Source of the DNA: CAIQPS01 sp963843455
GTDB lineage: Bacteria > Actinomycetota > Thermoleophilia > RBG-16-64-13
Length of the DNA: 64,000 nt
Assembly (NCBI GenBank): GCA_963843455.1
Contig: CAWJKE010000002.1
Span: forward strand, 7,014 to 71,013
Reading direction: 5' to 3'
The position numbers were made by a program, and so were the translations under genes. Below are positions 37,669 to 47,620 of the stretch, piece after piece; positions within the stretch are counted from its first letter, which is position 1, and each line of letters starts with the position of its first letter. The notes under the pieces were generated by a model. The model was not told the origin of the DNA, made no database searches, and saw only the letters and a program-made list of their open reading frames with translations.

Positions 37669-39549
37669 CTATGCCCAGGTCGATTGCTGCTTGCGAGACC
37701 AAACGGCGAGCGCCAACAGTCTCCAGAGATACTCGGTGAAGTACGGTCGAAGATCACCGAGCCCGGCGAGAAGCCGGCCTACGCCTTGTTCGTCGAGCAC
37801 TCTCGGACAGCTCTCGAGAAGGACCTCGCGTGACCAGTCACGCAGCGGCCCGAGCAGCCACGACTGGACCGGCATTGAAAAGCCCTTCTTTCGGCGCTGC
37901 ATGACCTGCGCGGGTAGCTCCGCCGCAAACGCGCGGCGAAGGATGCGCTTTGACTCGGTCGCGCTGAGCTTGTAGGCGATGGGCAGGCCGTTTACGTATT
38001 CGGCGAGCACATGATCCAAGAGGGGTACGCGAGCTTCCAGGGACGTCGCCATGCTCATTCGATCCACCTTGGCGAGAATGTCGTCGGGAAGGTATGTCCG
38101 TTGCTCCGTCAGGAGAACGTCACCCAGAGAACCATCGTTGGCGAAAAGACGCTCCCAGGCCTGGGGCTCGGCCTGGGTCCGCAGAAACTCCTTGAAGTCA
38201 GGACTCAGCGCCGCGCGGCAGTAGTCCGGCAAAGGAGGTGCCACGTGCCCGAGCAATCGAAGCGCCGGTTCCGTACCAAGCCGACGAATGAAGCCGCCTC
38301 CTTTGCCGGTCTCCCCGATCAAGCGGCTCCCCAGACCACTCACGCCCTTTAGGACAGCTGTGGGAACTGCATCCAGCAGGCCTCGCGCTCGCAACTCCCG
38401 GTAGTGCACGTAGCCTGCGAACAGCTCATCTCCGCCATCACCCGTCAAAGCCACGGTCACATGCTCTCGTGCCAGCTGACTGACGAAGAAGGTGGGGATC
38501 GCCGAATCATCCGCGAAAGGCTCATCGAATTGCTCGAGCAAGCCCGGGATCGCCATCACGTCTTGCGGGCGGACGACACGGCTGAAGTGGCGGGTCTTGA
38601 AGTGCTTGGCTACCAAGTCCGCCCAGGGGAGCTCGTTGTAGGGCTGCTCTTCGAAACCGATCGAGAAGGTGAGCAGATCCTCAACGCCCTCGGCGCGCAT
38701 TGTGGCTACGATCACCGACGAGTCGATCCCACCGCTGAGGAACACCCCGAGAGGCACGTCACTCCGCAGTCTGAGCCGCACGCTCTCCGCAAGCCGTCCC
38801 CGGAGGCTGAGAGCGGCATCGTCGAACGACGGCACCGGGCTCATTTCTTCGCCGTGAGGTGTCCAGTACTCCCCGGAGAACGTCTGCCGAGCTCCCTCGA
38901 CTGCGTCCCAGGCCCAGACCTCCATCGTTCCCGGCGGCAGCTTTCTGATTCCGCGGTAGGCGGTGAACGTCGGAGGGACGTAGCCAAGACGCAGGTATCC
39001 AGACAACGCCGTCGCGTCCCACGAGCGATCGACCCACGGCACTTGCAGGAGCGCTTTCATCTCGGACCCAAAGGCCAACGAGCCTGCACTACTCGCCAGA
39101 TAGAGCGGCTTGATCCCGAACCGATCACGGGCAAGCACCAGTTGCCCCTTGTTGGCGTCCCAAATCGCGAAGCTGAACATGCCGCGAAACTGGTTGACGC
39201 AATCCAGGCCCAGCTCCTCGTACTCGTGAATGATGACTTCGGTGTCGGTCTGGGTCCTAAACTCGTGACCTGCCGCAAGGAGGCGCGCGCGCCGCTCGGC
39301 GTAGTTGTAGATCTCGCCATTGAAAGCGACCCATATGGACCCATCCTCGTTGGCGATGGGTGGGTCTCCGGTCTCCAGGTCGATGATGCTCAGCCGGGTC
39401 ATGCCGATGGATACCCCCGGATAGTCCACAAACCCTTCCGAATCGGGCCCGCGATGATGCAGCGTTCCCGCCATCCGCCGCACGAGAACCTCGGGAGGCC
39501 CGGCGTCGGCGGGAATCATCGGAGCCAGCAGACCGACTATGCCGCACAT
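37669..39549 (-). CDS. asnB: Asparagine synthetase, glutamine-hydrolysing
   Basis: AsnB-type amidotransferases combine an N-terminal Ntn glutaminase with a C-terminal ATP-dependent synthetase. The nucleophile is Cys2 in MCGIVGLL. Glutaminase residues include RGPDSEGF and FNGEIYNY. The PP-loop LSGGIDSS is at residues 271-278, and the later ALTGDGGDELFAGY is diagnostic. At 626 residues it is full length. Such enzymes occur often inside polysaccharide clusters, where they amidate uronic acids. Two UDP-sugar dehydrogenases that could make uronic acids flank this locus, which fits that role. Ordinary asparagine synthesis remains possible. Confidence 0.93.
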   Translation of the reverse strand: MCGIVGLLAPMIPADAGPPEVLVRRMAGTLHHRGPDSEGFVDYPGVSIGMTRLSIIDLETGDPPIANEDGSIWVAFNGEIYNYAERRARLLAAGHEFRTQTDTEVIIHEYEELGLDCVNQFRGMFSFAIWDANKGQLVLARDRFGIKPLYLASSAGSLAFGSEMKALLQVPWVDRSWDATALSGYLRLGYVPPTFTAYRGIRKLPPGTMEVWAWDAVEGARQTFSGEYWTPHGEEMSPVPSFDDAALSLRGRLAESVRLRLRSDVPLGVFLSGGIDSSVIVATMRAEGVEDLLTFSIGFEEQPYNELPWADLVAKHFKTRHFSRVVRPQDVMAIPGLLEQFDEPFADDSAIPTFFVSQLAREHVTVALTGDGGDELFAGYVHYRELRARGLLDAVPTAVLKGVSGLGSRLIGETGKGGGFIRRLGTEPALRLLGHVAPPLPDYCRAALSPDFKEFLRTQAEPQAWERLFANDGSLGDVLLTEQRTYLPDDILAKVDRMSMATSLEARVPLLDHVLAEYVNGLPIAYKLSATESKRILRRAFAAELPAQVMQRRKKGFSMPVQSWLLGPLRDWSREVLLESCPRVLDEQGVGRLLAGLGDLRPYFTEYLWRLLALAVWSRKQQSTWA

Positions 39550-39558
39550 GCTTGGCGG

Positions 39559-39720
39559 CTACCTCAGCACCGGGCGTAGAGCCCTCGCTACCCAAACGCG
39601 GACGATCGTCTGCCGGTAGCGGGGAGGGTCGGCTTCCTTGAGCGCCTGCAGATAAAGAGTGTCCTTAGCCCGCTGCAGAGTCGCGGCGCGATTGTAGGTA
39701 GTCAGGATGATGGAGATCAT
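39559..39720 (-). pseudogene. GT2 glycosyltransferase stub with internal deletion
   Basis: An ATG at 39720, in an ATGA overlap with the upstream gene's stop, starts MISIILTTYNRAATLQRAKD, a typical GT2 N-terminus. It then runs directly into ~33 residues of basic sequence and a stop at 39559. A GT2 enzyme has 250-350 residues, so nearly the whole catalytic domain is missing while the start and an end remain in frame. It resembles the other stubs in this locus (gmd at 45216, fcl at 10600). Confidence 0.6.
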
Positions 39721-40896
39721 TGGCACTCTCCACAGGGTCGGGCAGCCGAGGGGCGGCCTTCGGTGTGTATCGTCGCGACCAGGTCCTCGAACTGACCGCA
39801 TATCGCGGAGGGACTATGGACGTTCCGGACGTACTCGGAAGCCCGGCGCCCGGCCGCTGCGCGGCGCTCATCGTCCGCCAGGATGGACCTGATCATGGTA
39901 ACCATAGTCGAGACCGATCCTCTTGCGCAGAGCCCGAACGGATCGGGACCGGAGAGAAGCCCGTTGGGGTCGGAGGCGAGGGAAACGACCGGGGTGCCGA
40001 CCGCCCATGCTTCGAGCATGATATTGGCAAAGCCTTCGACCGGAGAGGTGTTGATGAGAACGCGCGAACGCCGGATCCTGGCCCAGGCGGACGCGTGGGG
40101 AAGTCTACCGAGGTAGCGAACGTTGGGGGCCTGGAGGAGCCGGTCGACGAGTGACGAGGGAACGCTGTCCCTTATCGGCCCGACGATCTCGAAGCTTACC
40201 TCACCAAGAGCAGTGACTAGTTCGGCGAGCGTGTCTACCCCCTTCCACCGGCTCAGCGATCCCACGTAGATGACGTCGGACACGGGGCCTTCGCCGGGTA
40301 CCTCAGGGGGTGGCACATCGACGATATTTGAGATCATCGTCGAGCGAAGGCCAAGCAGTCGACATCTCTCGAGTTGCTCTCTTGGTCTGAGCGACGACGC
40401 AGGAGGCCCGCCGCAGTCCCGCGCTGCCGGTAATACAATGAGGCGAGCAGACTCTCCTGCGAGCGCTCGTACAGGCTTCTGCGGACGCCTCCTCTTGGCT
40501 CCGCGCCGCAGGTCGCAGGTCGACGTCGCTGGCAAGCGCGAGTAACGAACAGGCTCCGACGTCGCGGGCGGCAGCGACCAGGGAGGGCGCAAGGTGCGAG
40601 TACCCGCAGATGTAGTAGGCGTCGGCGGCGAGTTGGGCAAGAGTCTGGCGCAGATGCGGTAAGCGATAGGTGAAGGAACGCACGCCCGGTCTGCCCATGT
40701 CCGGGTCCCAGCCGCTGACGATCCTGATGCCGCGGTGTGGCCTGGGTCCGCCGCTCATCCCTGGCACCACGAGTGTCGTGTCATGGCCGCGAGCGGCGAG
40801 ATGCGATGCGAGCAACTGGACCTGGTTCTCTATGCCACCGACCACGTCGGCCCCAAGTGCGGCTGCCTCGTTCTCGCACAGCAGGCAGAGCTTCAT
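39717..40896 (-). CDS. Glycosyltransferase, GT4 family (one frameshift)
   Basis: The N-terminal half starts MKLCLLCENEAAALGADVVG and reads VGGIENQVQLLASHLAARGH, a typical GT4 acceptor-domain opening. Near 40515 a one-base shift moves the frame. The second half has DVIYVGSLSRWKGVDTLAEL, INTSPVEGFANIMLEAWAVG and TPVVSLASDPNGLL. The repaired length is ~392 residues. It ends in an ATGA overlap with the GT2 stub and starts 4 bases inside the previous glycosyltransferase gene. Both domains are well conserved, so a sequencing indel is likely. Confidence 0.83.
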
Positions 40897-42167
40897 TTCA
40901 GCGTGCCCTCTGCCTTGGCATGGGTCCAGGTCTTCCTCTCGCGTAGGTCTTCGATGAATTCGTAGAGCCTTCGTCCATGGCGACCAATATCGAACTCGCG
41001 ACGCGCGAGGACGGCGCCTCGACGGCCGACCGAACGGGCCCCCTCCGGGTCACTGAGGACCACGTCAAGCGCCTCGGCGAGAGACTCCCACCGGTCGGGG
41101 TCCGTGAGGAAGGCGGCGTGCCCATGTGTCACGTAGCGCTCGATCTCGCCGACCCGGGTGGTAACGACAGGTACGCCGGTCGCCAGGTACTCCCCGAGCT
41201 TGGTGGGAAATGCCGCCTCCGAGAAGACCGCCGCCGGGTGCGGTATTACCAGGGCCGTGGCTCTCTGAAGGAACGCGGGTATCTCGTCGGCTGGAATGAG
41301 TCCCAGGAACTGAACGCGGTCGCCAAGGTCAAGGTCCGCCACCATCCCTTCAAGCTCCTGTCGGTAGGTGCGCGGGACCGCGAGGCCGGTCATTCGCAGG
41401 GTCACGTCCGGGTGGCGACTGGCAACCACTCGGAACGCCCTCAGAAGAGCCTCGACACCCTTGCTGGGCGCGAGCGAGCCCGAGTAGCCTATGTACCGGC
41501 TCACCTCAACGTCCGGACGACGCGACGGTTGCTCGAACCGGTCGCAGTCGACGAGAATGGGAAGGTGCATGATCGCGGTCCGCGCGCCAACACGTGCTCG
41601 GTAATACTCTTCCAGGTACCTCGAAATCGCCATGATGCCGTCGTACCAGTTCAAGAAACCCTTCGAATACGCCGCGCGGGACATCTGAGTAACGACGTCG
41701 GTGCCCCGATAGACAAAGGGCAACTCGCAGCCATCGACAAGCAGCACAGCCCGGCGCAATCTGCCGGCGCTGCCGGCAGCGAGGGGGAGCACAAAGGAGT
41801 CATTCGTAAAGAAGAGAACCGCGTCCGGTCGCGACCCGCTCATCCCGGCGGCCGCAAGACACGCTGCGCCGGGGCCGCGAAGCCGTCCCAATCGCCGGAC
41901 TACTCGAGAGTCACTTGGGCGGCGTGTGCCCGCACCTTGGCGATAGGAGATGCCGTCAATCGAACCTGCAGCCTGAGAACCTGCCGACGGATCTCCTGGC
42001 AGCGTGCTCCGAGAGGTCGGCATCACTTCGACGACGGCGCCCGCCCGGACGAGGCCTGCCCCTACGGCTCGCACGCGGGCGGTCGCACCGAGCCCGTCCG
42101 GAAACCCGAAGTTGTTTCCGGTTATCAGTACACGCAGAGGGTGGCTTGCGGCACTCCGCTGACTCAA
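40893..42167 (-). CDS. Glycosyltransferase, GT4 family
   Basis: This intact 424-residue GT-B enzyme has an N-terminal loop VLITGNNFGFPDGLGATAR. The C-terminal domain contains YIGYSGSLAPSKGVEALLRA, VQFLGLIPADEIPAFLQRA and AAFPTKLGEYLATGVPVVTT, with the conserved glutamates. It lies 3 bases downstream of the wzy-like gene and overlaps the next glycosyltransferase gene by 4 bases. It transfers a sugar in repeat-unit assembly. The donor and acceptor are unknown. Confidence 0.87.
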   Translation of the reverse strand: MSQRSAASHPLRVLITGNNFGFPDGLGATARVRAVGAGLVRAGAVVEVMPTSRSTLPGDPSAGSQAAGSIDGISYRQGAGTRRPSDSRVVRRLGRLRGPGAACLAAAGMSGSRPDAVLFFTNDSFVLPLAAGSAGRLRRAVLLVDGCELPFVYRGTDVVTQMSRAAYSKGFLNWYDGIMAISRYLEEYYRARVGARTAIMHLPILVDCDRFEQPSRRPDVEVSRYIGYSGSLAPSKGVEALLRAFRVVASRHPDVTLRMTGLAVPRTYRQELEGMVADLDLGDRVQFLGLIPADEIPAFLQRATALVIPHPAAVFSEAAFPTKLGEYLATGVPVVTTRVGEIERYVTHGHAAFLTDPDRWESLAEALDVVLSDPEGARSVGRRGAVLARREFDIGRHGRRLYEFIEDLRERKTWTHAKAEGTLK

Positions 42168-42170
42168 CGC

Positions 42171-43637
42171 CTATCCCCCGTCCCCCGGCGAAGATCCCTG
42201 ACTGGAATGGTCATCGGCCGTCTCCCGGATGCCCACGGACAGCCCGAGACTGGCTGCAATGGCGAGGACTGTCACCATTCTTATCTCCGATAACGGGGTA
42301 CCGCTCATGCTGACCAGGAGGAGAAAAGGCGCGACACTGAGCGCGCCGAGAGCGATGTAGTCCTCGCTCGACCTCGCCCGGACGCCCCTGTATATGTAGC
42401 GGCCGCAGGCGACGATCACAGAAGTAAGGGCCAGAAGTCCAAAAAGCCCGAACTTCATCCAGGCAAAAAGGAATGCGTTATGGACGAAGGAGGTGTCCCA
42501 GAAGGCGAAGCTGCTGCTGGCGCGCCGGGCCATCATGTCTCCAGCGATCGGGTTTCGAGAGATCGTCTTCCAGGCCAACGCCCACTCGGCCTGCCGTGTG
42601 GGCCCCTGTGATGCGGCCAGGTCCGGGAACAAGCGGGTCCAGAGGCTGCCGGACCCGGCGAATCTCTGGTAGCTCACGGCAAGGACCCCCGCCGCAGCAC
42701 CAACGAGGATGGGCACGAGCGCGAGCGCCCGCTTCGATCTCGGAACCAAGAAGCACGCGGCGATGGCCAGTCCCGCGACAAGTCCGAGCCATCCGGTTCT
42801 TCGGAACGACAAGATGATGGTCACCGCCATCAGGGTCGAAGCCGAGAGCCACAGAGTCAGAGCGGCGTCGGCTCACCCGCTCGGTCGTCCAGGCGGCGAT
42901 CGCGGCGACTATCAACATGACGAACAGCACGTGATCAGCCGACTCCCACAGCGCCACCTTCACTCCACTGGCTCGATACACGTCGGCCGTGTCCCCACCG
43001 CCCAGGACGTAGCGAAAGAGTGCGTAGATCGCGCGTCCGGTGGCTACCGCAAAGAGAGTGTCGAGTAGCAGCAGTCGAACCTTATGCGTGTCCAGCAACT
43101 GGGTGAAACACCAAAGGGCCGCGACCCCGGCCAGGGCGTATCTGCCGCTTGTGAATGCCATGACCTGCTGATAGGTGGCCCCATCCGGTCAGGGCGCGGG
43201 CGAATTGGAACCCGAAGATGGCCGCGAAAGCCAGGATGGAAATGACAACGGACGGCGGTAGCTTGACCCTGCGGGGCTCGATGAGACGCCGAGCGATGAG
43301 GATGAGAACGAGCGCGTAGATCAGGATCTCGTAGACGTTAAGACGGAACGGGTCGAGGATGTATGAGGAGAGCCTGAAGGCGGAAGTGTTCTGCTACCCC
43401 ATACAGGGTCTCGGGGAACCAGGCGGTCAGAACGACGACGAGCCACAGGATAAGGCGCGGATAGAAGAAGCCGATCGCCAGGAAGGCGATGCCCGCTGGA
43501 AGAAGCTGCAGTTTCGGAGAGCCGTGTACGAGGAGAAAACTGATGACCAATCCCACAAATATAGCGGCGAGCGCCACTGGAGCGTCAGTCCTGAGGAGGC
43601 CTCCGCGGCGCGACGAGTTGAAACCGGCTTGGTTCAC
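42171..43637 (-). CDS. wzy: O-antigen polymerase Wzy-like membrane protein (frameshifted)
   Basis: This polytopic membrane protein is split over three frames: 43637 to about 43345, then about 43340-42830, then 42830-42171. Hydrophobic segments include ALAAIFVGLVISFLLVHG near the N-terminus and LVAGLAIAACFLVP mid-protein. A periplasmic-loop-like stretch, SRNPIAGDMMARRASSSFAF, leads into FVHNAFLFAWMKFGLFGLL, a pattern of Wzy/WaaL O-antigen polymerases. It lies between the Wzx flippase and the glycosyltransferases, its normal place. At least two indels are required. The combined length of ~480 residues is normal. Confidence 0.8.
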
Positions 43638-45229
43638 GGCCGCGCCCCCTTCCCTAACCGCATCCGCTTTCCTATCGAGCTCACGATAACACGCAGTTCC
43701 TGCAGTTCCCCTTTCGAGACCGCCCCGAACACGCCGCTGACGACGAACGACAGCAGCGCGGTCACGAAGACTAGAACCAGTGTGATGGCGAGGGACCCCG
43801 CATGCGGCAGAAATAGAAGGTAGGAGGCAACTCCGACCACGGCGGCTCCTGCGAAGGTCGGCAAGTAGCAGCGCCTGAAGACCGCAGCCGACGAAACGTC
43901 CAGGATGCGCCGGTTGTAGTAGTGGATAAAGAACGGCTGCACCAGGGCCCCAAGCAGACCCGCCATGGCGGCTCCTTTGACGCCGAACCGCAAGGCGAGG
44001 GGATAGATCGTCGCGAGACTGATCCCAGCGCTCAGATATGCGAAGACAAGGTTCGCTCCGGGTCGCGCCGCCGCCCAGGAGAGGAACCCGGTAGGCAGCG
44101 CCGCAGCATTGAGGGCCATCGTGGCGGCGAAGATTGCCAGGGCGACCGTCCCCTGATCCGCGTACACGGGGCTGACCCAGTACTCCAGCAAGGGATAGGC
44201 GTAGATCGCGGTCGCCATCAGCGCGCTCGCGTTCACCAGAAAGAGGAGGCGCGAGCTCCTGAAATAGAGCGCACGGAGACCCTCGTGGTCGCCACGGGCG
44301 ATCATCGCACTCCCGGTCGGGAAAAGGACGCTTGCGATTCTGCCTGAAAGCTCGATGACTTTAGAGGCAAGGACGTTCGGGACTTGGTAATAGGCGGCAG
44401 CCGCCGTGTTGTTCGTAATCCCGACCATGAGTCTGTTGGTCTGGACTGCCACCGTGGCTCCAACCCGGTTTGCGGCGACCAAACCGGCGAACGAAAGGAC
44501 CTTGCGTCGGACCTCGCGCCACTCCGGTCCGACATTGTGGGGTATGGACCGAAGCAGACGCAGCCCAAAATATAGGTAGAAGAGTAGGGCAACGACATTG
44601 GCGCCGAGATAGAATGCGACTACCGCCACAGCCCCGTAGCCGAGTACAACGACGACCGCAGGCCCGACCCACGTGAGTACGGTGAATGTGCCACTCATCC
44701 CGGCAGCTATGTCGTAGCGCAGAAAGCTAATCGGTACCGCCATACCTACGTTGAGCAGCATATCCACCACCAGGTTGATCGCCGACAGCCGGATGACCAT
44801 CACGGCGCTGGGAAGTAGACGTGCCGATACGTTCAGCAGATCAGCAGCAATCCAGGGGGCACTCAGAAAGATAACCAGCCCCGCGACGGAGCCTGCGGCC
44901 GTGAACCATATGAGCGCGAAACGCACGATGGCAATCATGGGTCGGCCTTCGCCCAGGGCCCGGTAGTAGGACAGGTAGCGGACTAGGGCCTGGCTCAGCC
45001 CCAACTCGACCAGACCGGCGTAGCCTGTGAGCGCGGTAACCAGAGCGATGAGCCCATAGGCTTCGGCTCCAAGCCCGCGCACGGTTATCGGCACACAGAT
45101 GAAAGCGGCGACGCCGGACGCCACCCACGCGACGGTGCTCAGGACCGCATTCTGGCCGAACGTTCCTTCCTTCTGGGCGCTGTCTTGCGCCGGCGGTGAC
45201 ACCTCAGGCGGAAGGTCACTCGCCGCCAT
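43634..45229 (-). CDS. wzx: Polysaccharide repeat-unit flippase, Wzx/MOP family
   Basis: This intact 531-residue protein has about twelve to fourteen membrane segments, starting with NAVLSTVAWVASGVAAFICV and GLGAEAYGLIALVTALTGYA, the opening of MOP-superfamily flippases. It would flip lipid-linked repeat units across the membrane for Wzy polymerisation. The start at 45229 overlaps the stop of a 28-codon gmd-derived mini-gene, so translation may be coupled to it. It overlaps wzy by 4 bases. Confidence 0.9.
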   Translation of the reverse strand: MAASDLPPEVSPPAQDSAQKEGTFGQNAVLSTVAWVASGVAAFICVPITVRGLGAEAYGLIALVTALTGYAGLVELGLSQALVRYLSYYRALGEGRPMIAIVRFALIWFTAAGSVAGLVIFLSAPWIAADLLNVSARLLPSAVMVIRLSAINLVVDMLLNVGMAVPISFLRYDIAAGMSGTFTVLTWVGPAVVVVLGYGAVAVVAFYLGANVVALLFYLYFGLRLLRSIPHNVGPEWREVRRKVLSFAGLVAANRVGATVAVQTNRLMVGITNNTAAAAYYQVPNVLASKVIELSGRIASVLFPTGSAMIARGDHEGLRALYFRSSRLLFLVNASALMATAIYAYPLLEYWVSPVYADQGTVALAIFAATMALNAAALPTGFLSWAAARPGANLVFAYLSAGISLATIYPLALRFGVKGAAMAGLLGALVQPFFIHYYNRRILDVSSAAVFRRCYLPTFAGAAVVGVASYLLFLPHAGSLAITLVLVFVTALLSFVVSGVFGAVSKGELQELRVIVSSIGKRMRLGKGARP

Positions 45230-45302
45230 GCGCCTCCACCTCAGTCGGCCGAAAATAGCGCCCCTCGATTGCGACCAGTGTCTGCCCCGCAGCCTTGCTC
45301 AT
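45216..45302 (-). pseudogene. 28-codon gmd-derived stub in front of wzx
   Basis: From an ATG at 45302 with AGGGAGG 8 bases upstream, the frame reads MSKAAGQTLVAIEGRYFRPT followed by EVE. GRYFRPTEVE matches the PRYFRPTEV motif of Gmd (see 9427-10597), whose natural N-terminus also begins with a short M-x-K. The piece therefore looks like a gmd gene reduced to its first codons plus one internal block. The stop (45216) overlaps the wzx start. Expression as a leader that couples wzx translation is possible. Confidence 0.5.
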
Positions 45303-45324
45303 CCGTGAATCCTCCCTGAATCAG

Positions 45325-45430
45325 TCAAGGCTCTCCAGGAACAACCTATAGATCTTCTGAATTCCCTCTCGCAAACCTGTTATCGGCTGCCAACCCAAAC
45401 TCCTGATGCGGGCCGGGTCAAGGCGGGCAT
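45325..45430 (-). pseudogene. C-terminal fragment of a GDP-fucose-synthase-like epimerase
   Basis: The last ~34 codons read LDPARIRSLGWQPITGLREG and then IQKIYRLFLESLD with a stop at 45325. This matches the C-terminus of Fcl-type SDRs (LD...SRLRALGW...PLREGI...TYRWFL). The rest of the gene is absent between here and the GH43-like gene, apart from an out-of-frame region with no clear match. The fragment precedes the gmd stub, so the fcl-gmd order of the left end (10.6 kb) is preserved. Confidence 0.6.
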
Positions 45431-45548
45431 GAGCCAACGCTTAATCCACGCCATAGTCTCGGCTGAGTTCCGGCAGACCTCGATGCCAGCGATTCTCGCG
45501 ACGGTTGCCACTTTAGGTGGACCCGTGTATCCGCGTCAACAGGGGCCA

Positions 45549-46505
45549 TCACAACCTGTCGCGGATCTTCGACATGACCGCCGTCAACGTCTTGAGGGGG
45601 TTCAACGTGAAGCCTTCCCATAGGCCGTCCACGACCACCAAACCATCGACGGTGGCAATGGTATGAAGACCGCTCGCGTAGGGTCCATCGGGGTCGGGCT
45701 CGAGGTAACACCGGGCCTCTTCGGCGAACTCATCCGGCGTCAGGGTCAAGACCCGGTTGATCACCGTCCTGGCTCCGTACCGGGGCCCACAGTCCTGCGC
45801 CGGACGGTAGAGGACCCCATCAACGATGAAGGGCCGTCCCGCCGGACGCGAAGAGCGGACATCTGTTTTTGCGGGCCGAAGTCGATGAGGCGCCCACGGA
45901 CCCCAGGGCTCGGACGCGTGCCATATGTGGAGGTCGGCCAAAGCGGATTGTGGATCATCCCCGGCGACAGTGCAGAGTAGCCACCAGCGATCCTCAAAGA
46001 AGAATACAGTGCTGTCCCGAGCCGCAACCCCATCGAGAAGGACGGAATGCCCTCTCCAAGGTCCCAATGGGGCGTCACTCTGGTAGAGCGCTACCCGCTT
46101 ACTCCTCCCGGTGTCCGGAACGCAGTAAAAGCCCCCTTCGTACTTGAACACGTACGGGTACGCCGCGTGGCCGCGCAGCCGGATCATCGGGTCCCCTAGG
46201 CGCCTCACGCTTCCGTTGCTCGCGGCGCCGTCACGTTGGAACTCGCCGGCGCGGAGCCGGCCCTTTGTGGAGACCAAACGCATTTCCTCGTAGTAGAGAA
46301 AGGTACGCCCGTCTTCCACGACCAAGCAGGGGTCGGCCTGGACGCAGACGAACCACGGCTTGGGCAACCAGTGTACGTGAGGACGAAAGATGCGGGTATT
46401 TGCGTCCTCGTCATTCCTGAGCAGGTCTTCGAGCTTGAGGTCCGCCACGCCGATGTTCCACTCTCTGACTATCGGTGCATGAGTGAGAGCTTCGACTAGA
46501 CGCAC
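45549..46505 (-). CDS. GH43-like/formyltransferase-associated polysaccharide protein
   Basis: This intact 318-residue protein has the repeated five-bladed-propeller style seen in GH43-like domains attached to glycosyl or formyl transferases. Blocks include HVHWLPKPWFVCVQADPCLV, GRTFLYYEEMRLVSTKGRL, RLRGHAAYPYVFKYEGGFYC and ARDSTVFFFEDRWWLLC. The family I recall is annotated as 'formyl transferase' or 'glucosamine inositolphosphorylceramide transferase'-like. Its function in bacteria is not established. A decayed second copy is at 11230-12200. It overlaps the FemAB-like gene by 10 bases. A polysaccharide-modifying or sugar-recognition role is the best inference. Confidence 0.7.
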   Translation of the reverse strand: MRLVEALTHAPIVREWNIGVADLKLEDLLRNDEDANTRIFRPHVHWLPKPWFVCVQADPCLVVEDGRTFLYYEEMRLVSTKGRLRAGEFQRDGAASNGSVRRLGDPMIRLRGHAAYPYVFKYEGGFYCVPDTGRSKRVALYQSDAPLGPWRGHSVLLDGVAARDSTVFFFEDRWWLLCTVAGDDPQSALADLHIWHASEPWGPWAPHRLRPAKTDVRSSRPAGRPFIVDGVLYRPAQDCGPRYGARTVINRVLTLTPDEFAEEARCYLEPDPDGPYASGLHTIATVDGLVVVDGLWEGFTLNPLKTLTAVMSKIRDRL

Positions 46506-47620
46506 AGCGAGCTCATCTTCCCAAGCCGCCCGCGTAGCCGGAGTCTAACGTCATGACGCCGGCTCAGGAGGCCCTGAGACTTTCGCGCCGCGGCGGCCAA
46601 AGCCACGATCGTAGGGGACAAGACTACCTCGTGCATCCCGACTGATGTGCTGAGACGGTCAAGAGGGGCGAAGCCACGCTTGAAGAGGTTCACCCCCCAG
46701 AGAGAATCACCCTGCTGCGCCTCCAAGCTGTAACCGCCGAGGTCGAACGTGGAGCATCCATGTCGCCTCGACCAGCGCATCGCTTCCCAAAGGAGAAGGT
46801 GACTGGCTGGGAAGTCTCTGTTTCGGTGTCCGGAGGGCATCATCACTAAGTGAGCCGTGCCGCGATACGTGACGATCAGCGCGGCGGCGAGTGCTTCCTG
46901 GCCATGGTATGCGACGAGAACCGTCCCGCCGGAGCCCTCGCGAAGCCAGCTCCGGCTGATGTGCTCGATCATGGACTCCTCGACCAATAGTACGGGCGCC
47001 CTTAACGAGAGGTCAGCCTGGAGGGCAACCATCGTGTGCCACCCATCCGGTGTATCCTGCGGCTCGACCGTGATGCCGAGAGTGCGCGATTTTCCTATGC
47101 ATTGCCGCGTAGTAGAGCGAAAGCCGGCGACTATCTCGTCCTCCTCGGCAGTGAGGTCCAAGAGCAGCGTCGCCCATTCGCTGCACCGTTTAAAGCCGTG
47201 GCGCTCCAGGATCGTCCGAATCTCATCGCCGCCTTGATCTAGGGGCGCGGCCGGCTCCACGTGCATGCGAGCTGCGCCGCGACGAACGCGAGATGCAACC
47301 CATGGTAGCCACTCGTTGAACACTCTGCTGTCGACGAAGCTCGGGCCCTTGTTGAATTCCCAAAACACGTAGCCCGGCAACGGGAGACGCCTCCGCACAC
47401 CGATGGCGGTAAGGCAGACGACGCCGCCGGTCTCTCCCCAAAAGAACCAAGGCTCCCGCCTCGACATCCGGCTACCATAGGGGTCCATATCTGCCCAGGC
47501 GGGATCCTGGCGGTAGTGGGCCCACGGGACTTGATCCGCGAAATCCCGCCACTTGGCGACTTGATTCTCGCTCAGGTGCCGGGCGCAAGAGAAACTCGGG
47601 CGTTCATCCTGGTCGTTCAT
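46496..47620 (-). CDS. FemAB-like GNAT aminoacyl/acyltransferase
   Basis: This 374-residue GNAT protein has the FemAB/Methicillin_resist pattern: WRDFADQVPWAHYRQDPAWA at the start, the central AEEDEIVAGFRSTTRQCIGK, and HLVMMPSGHRNRDFPASHLL. These are followed by LLWEAMRWSRRHGCSTFDLG and GYSLEAQQGDSLWGVNLFKR near the C-terminus, a conserved signature. FemAB proteins add amino acids to cell-wall precursors. Relatives in polysaccharide loci aminoacylate or acylate sugars. The gene overlaps its upstream neighbour by 4 bases and is intact. Confidence 0.82.
   Translation of the reverse strand: MNDQDERPSFSCARHLSENQVAKWRDFADQVPWAHYRQDPAWADMDPYGSRMSRREPWFFWGETGGVVCLTAIGVRRRLPLPGYVFWEFNKGPSFVDSRVFNEWLPWVASRVRRGAARMHVEPAAPLDQGGDEIRTILERHGFKRCSEWATLLLDLTAEEDEIVAGFRSTTRQCIGKSRTLGITVEPQDTPDGWHTMVALQADLSLRAPVLLVEESMIEHISRSWLREGSGGTVLVAYHGQEALAAALIVTYRGTAHLVMMPSGHRNRDFPASHLLLWEAMRWSRRHGCSTFDLGGYSLEAQQGDSLWGVNLFKRGFAPLDRLSTSVGMHEVVLSPTIVALAAAARKSQGLLSRRHDVRLRLRGRLGKMSSLCV

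Noticed and set aside
38404..39579. Long plus-strand open frame antisense to asnB
   Set aside because: Shadow of a conserved gene with no recognisable domain.
40977..42293. 438-codon plus-strand open frame over two glycosyltransferase/polymerase genes
   Set aside because: Antisense shadow. The minus-strand genes carry clear GT4 and Wzy motifs.
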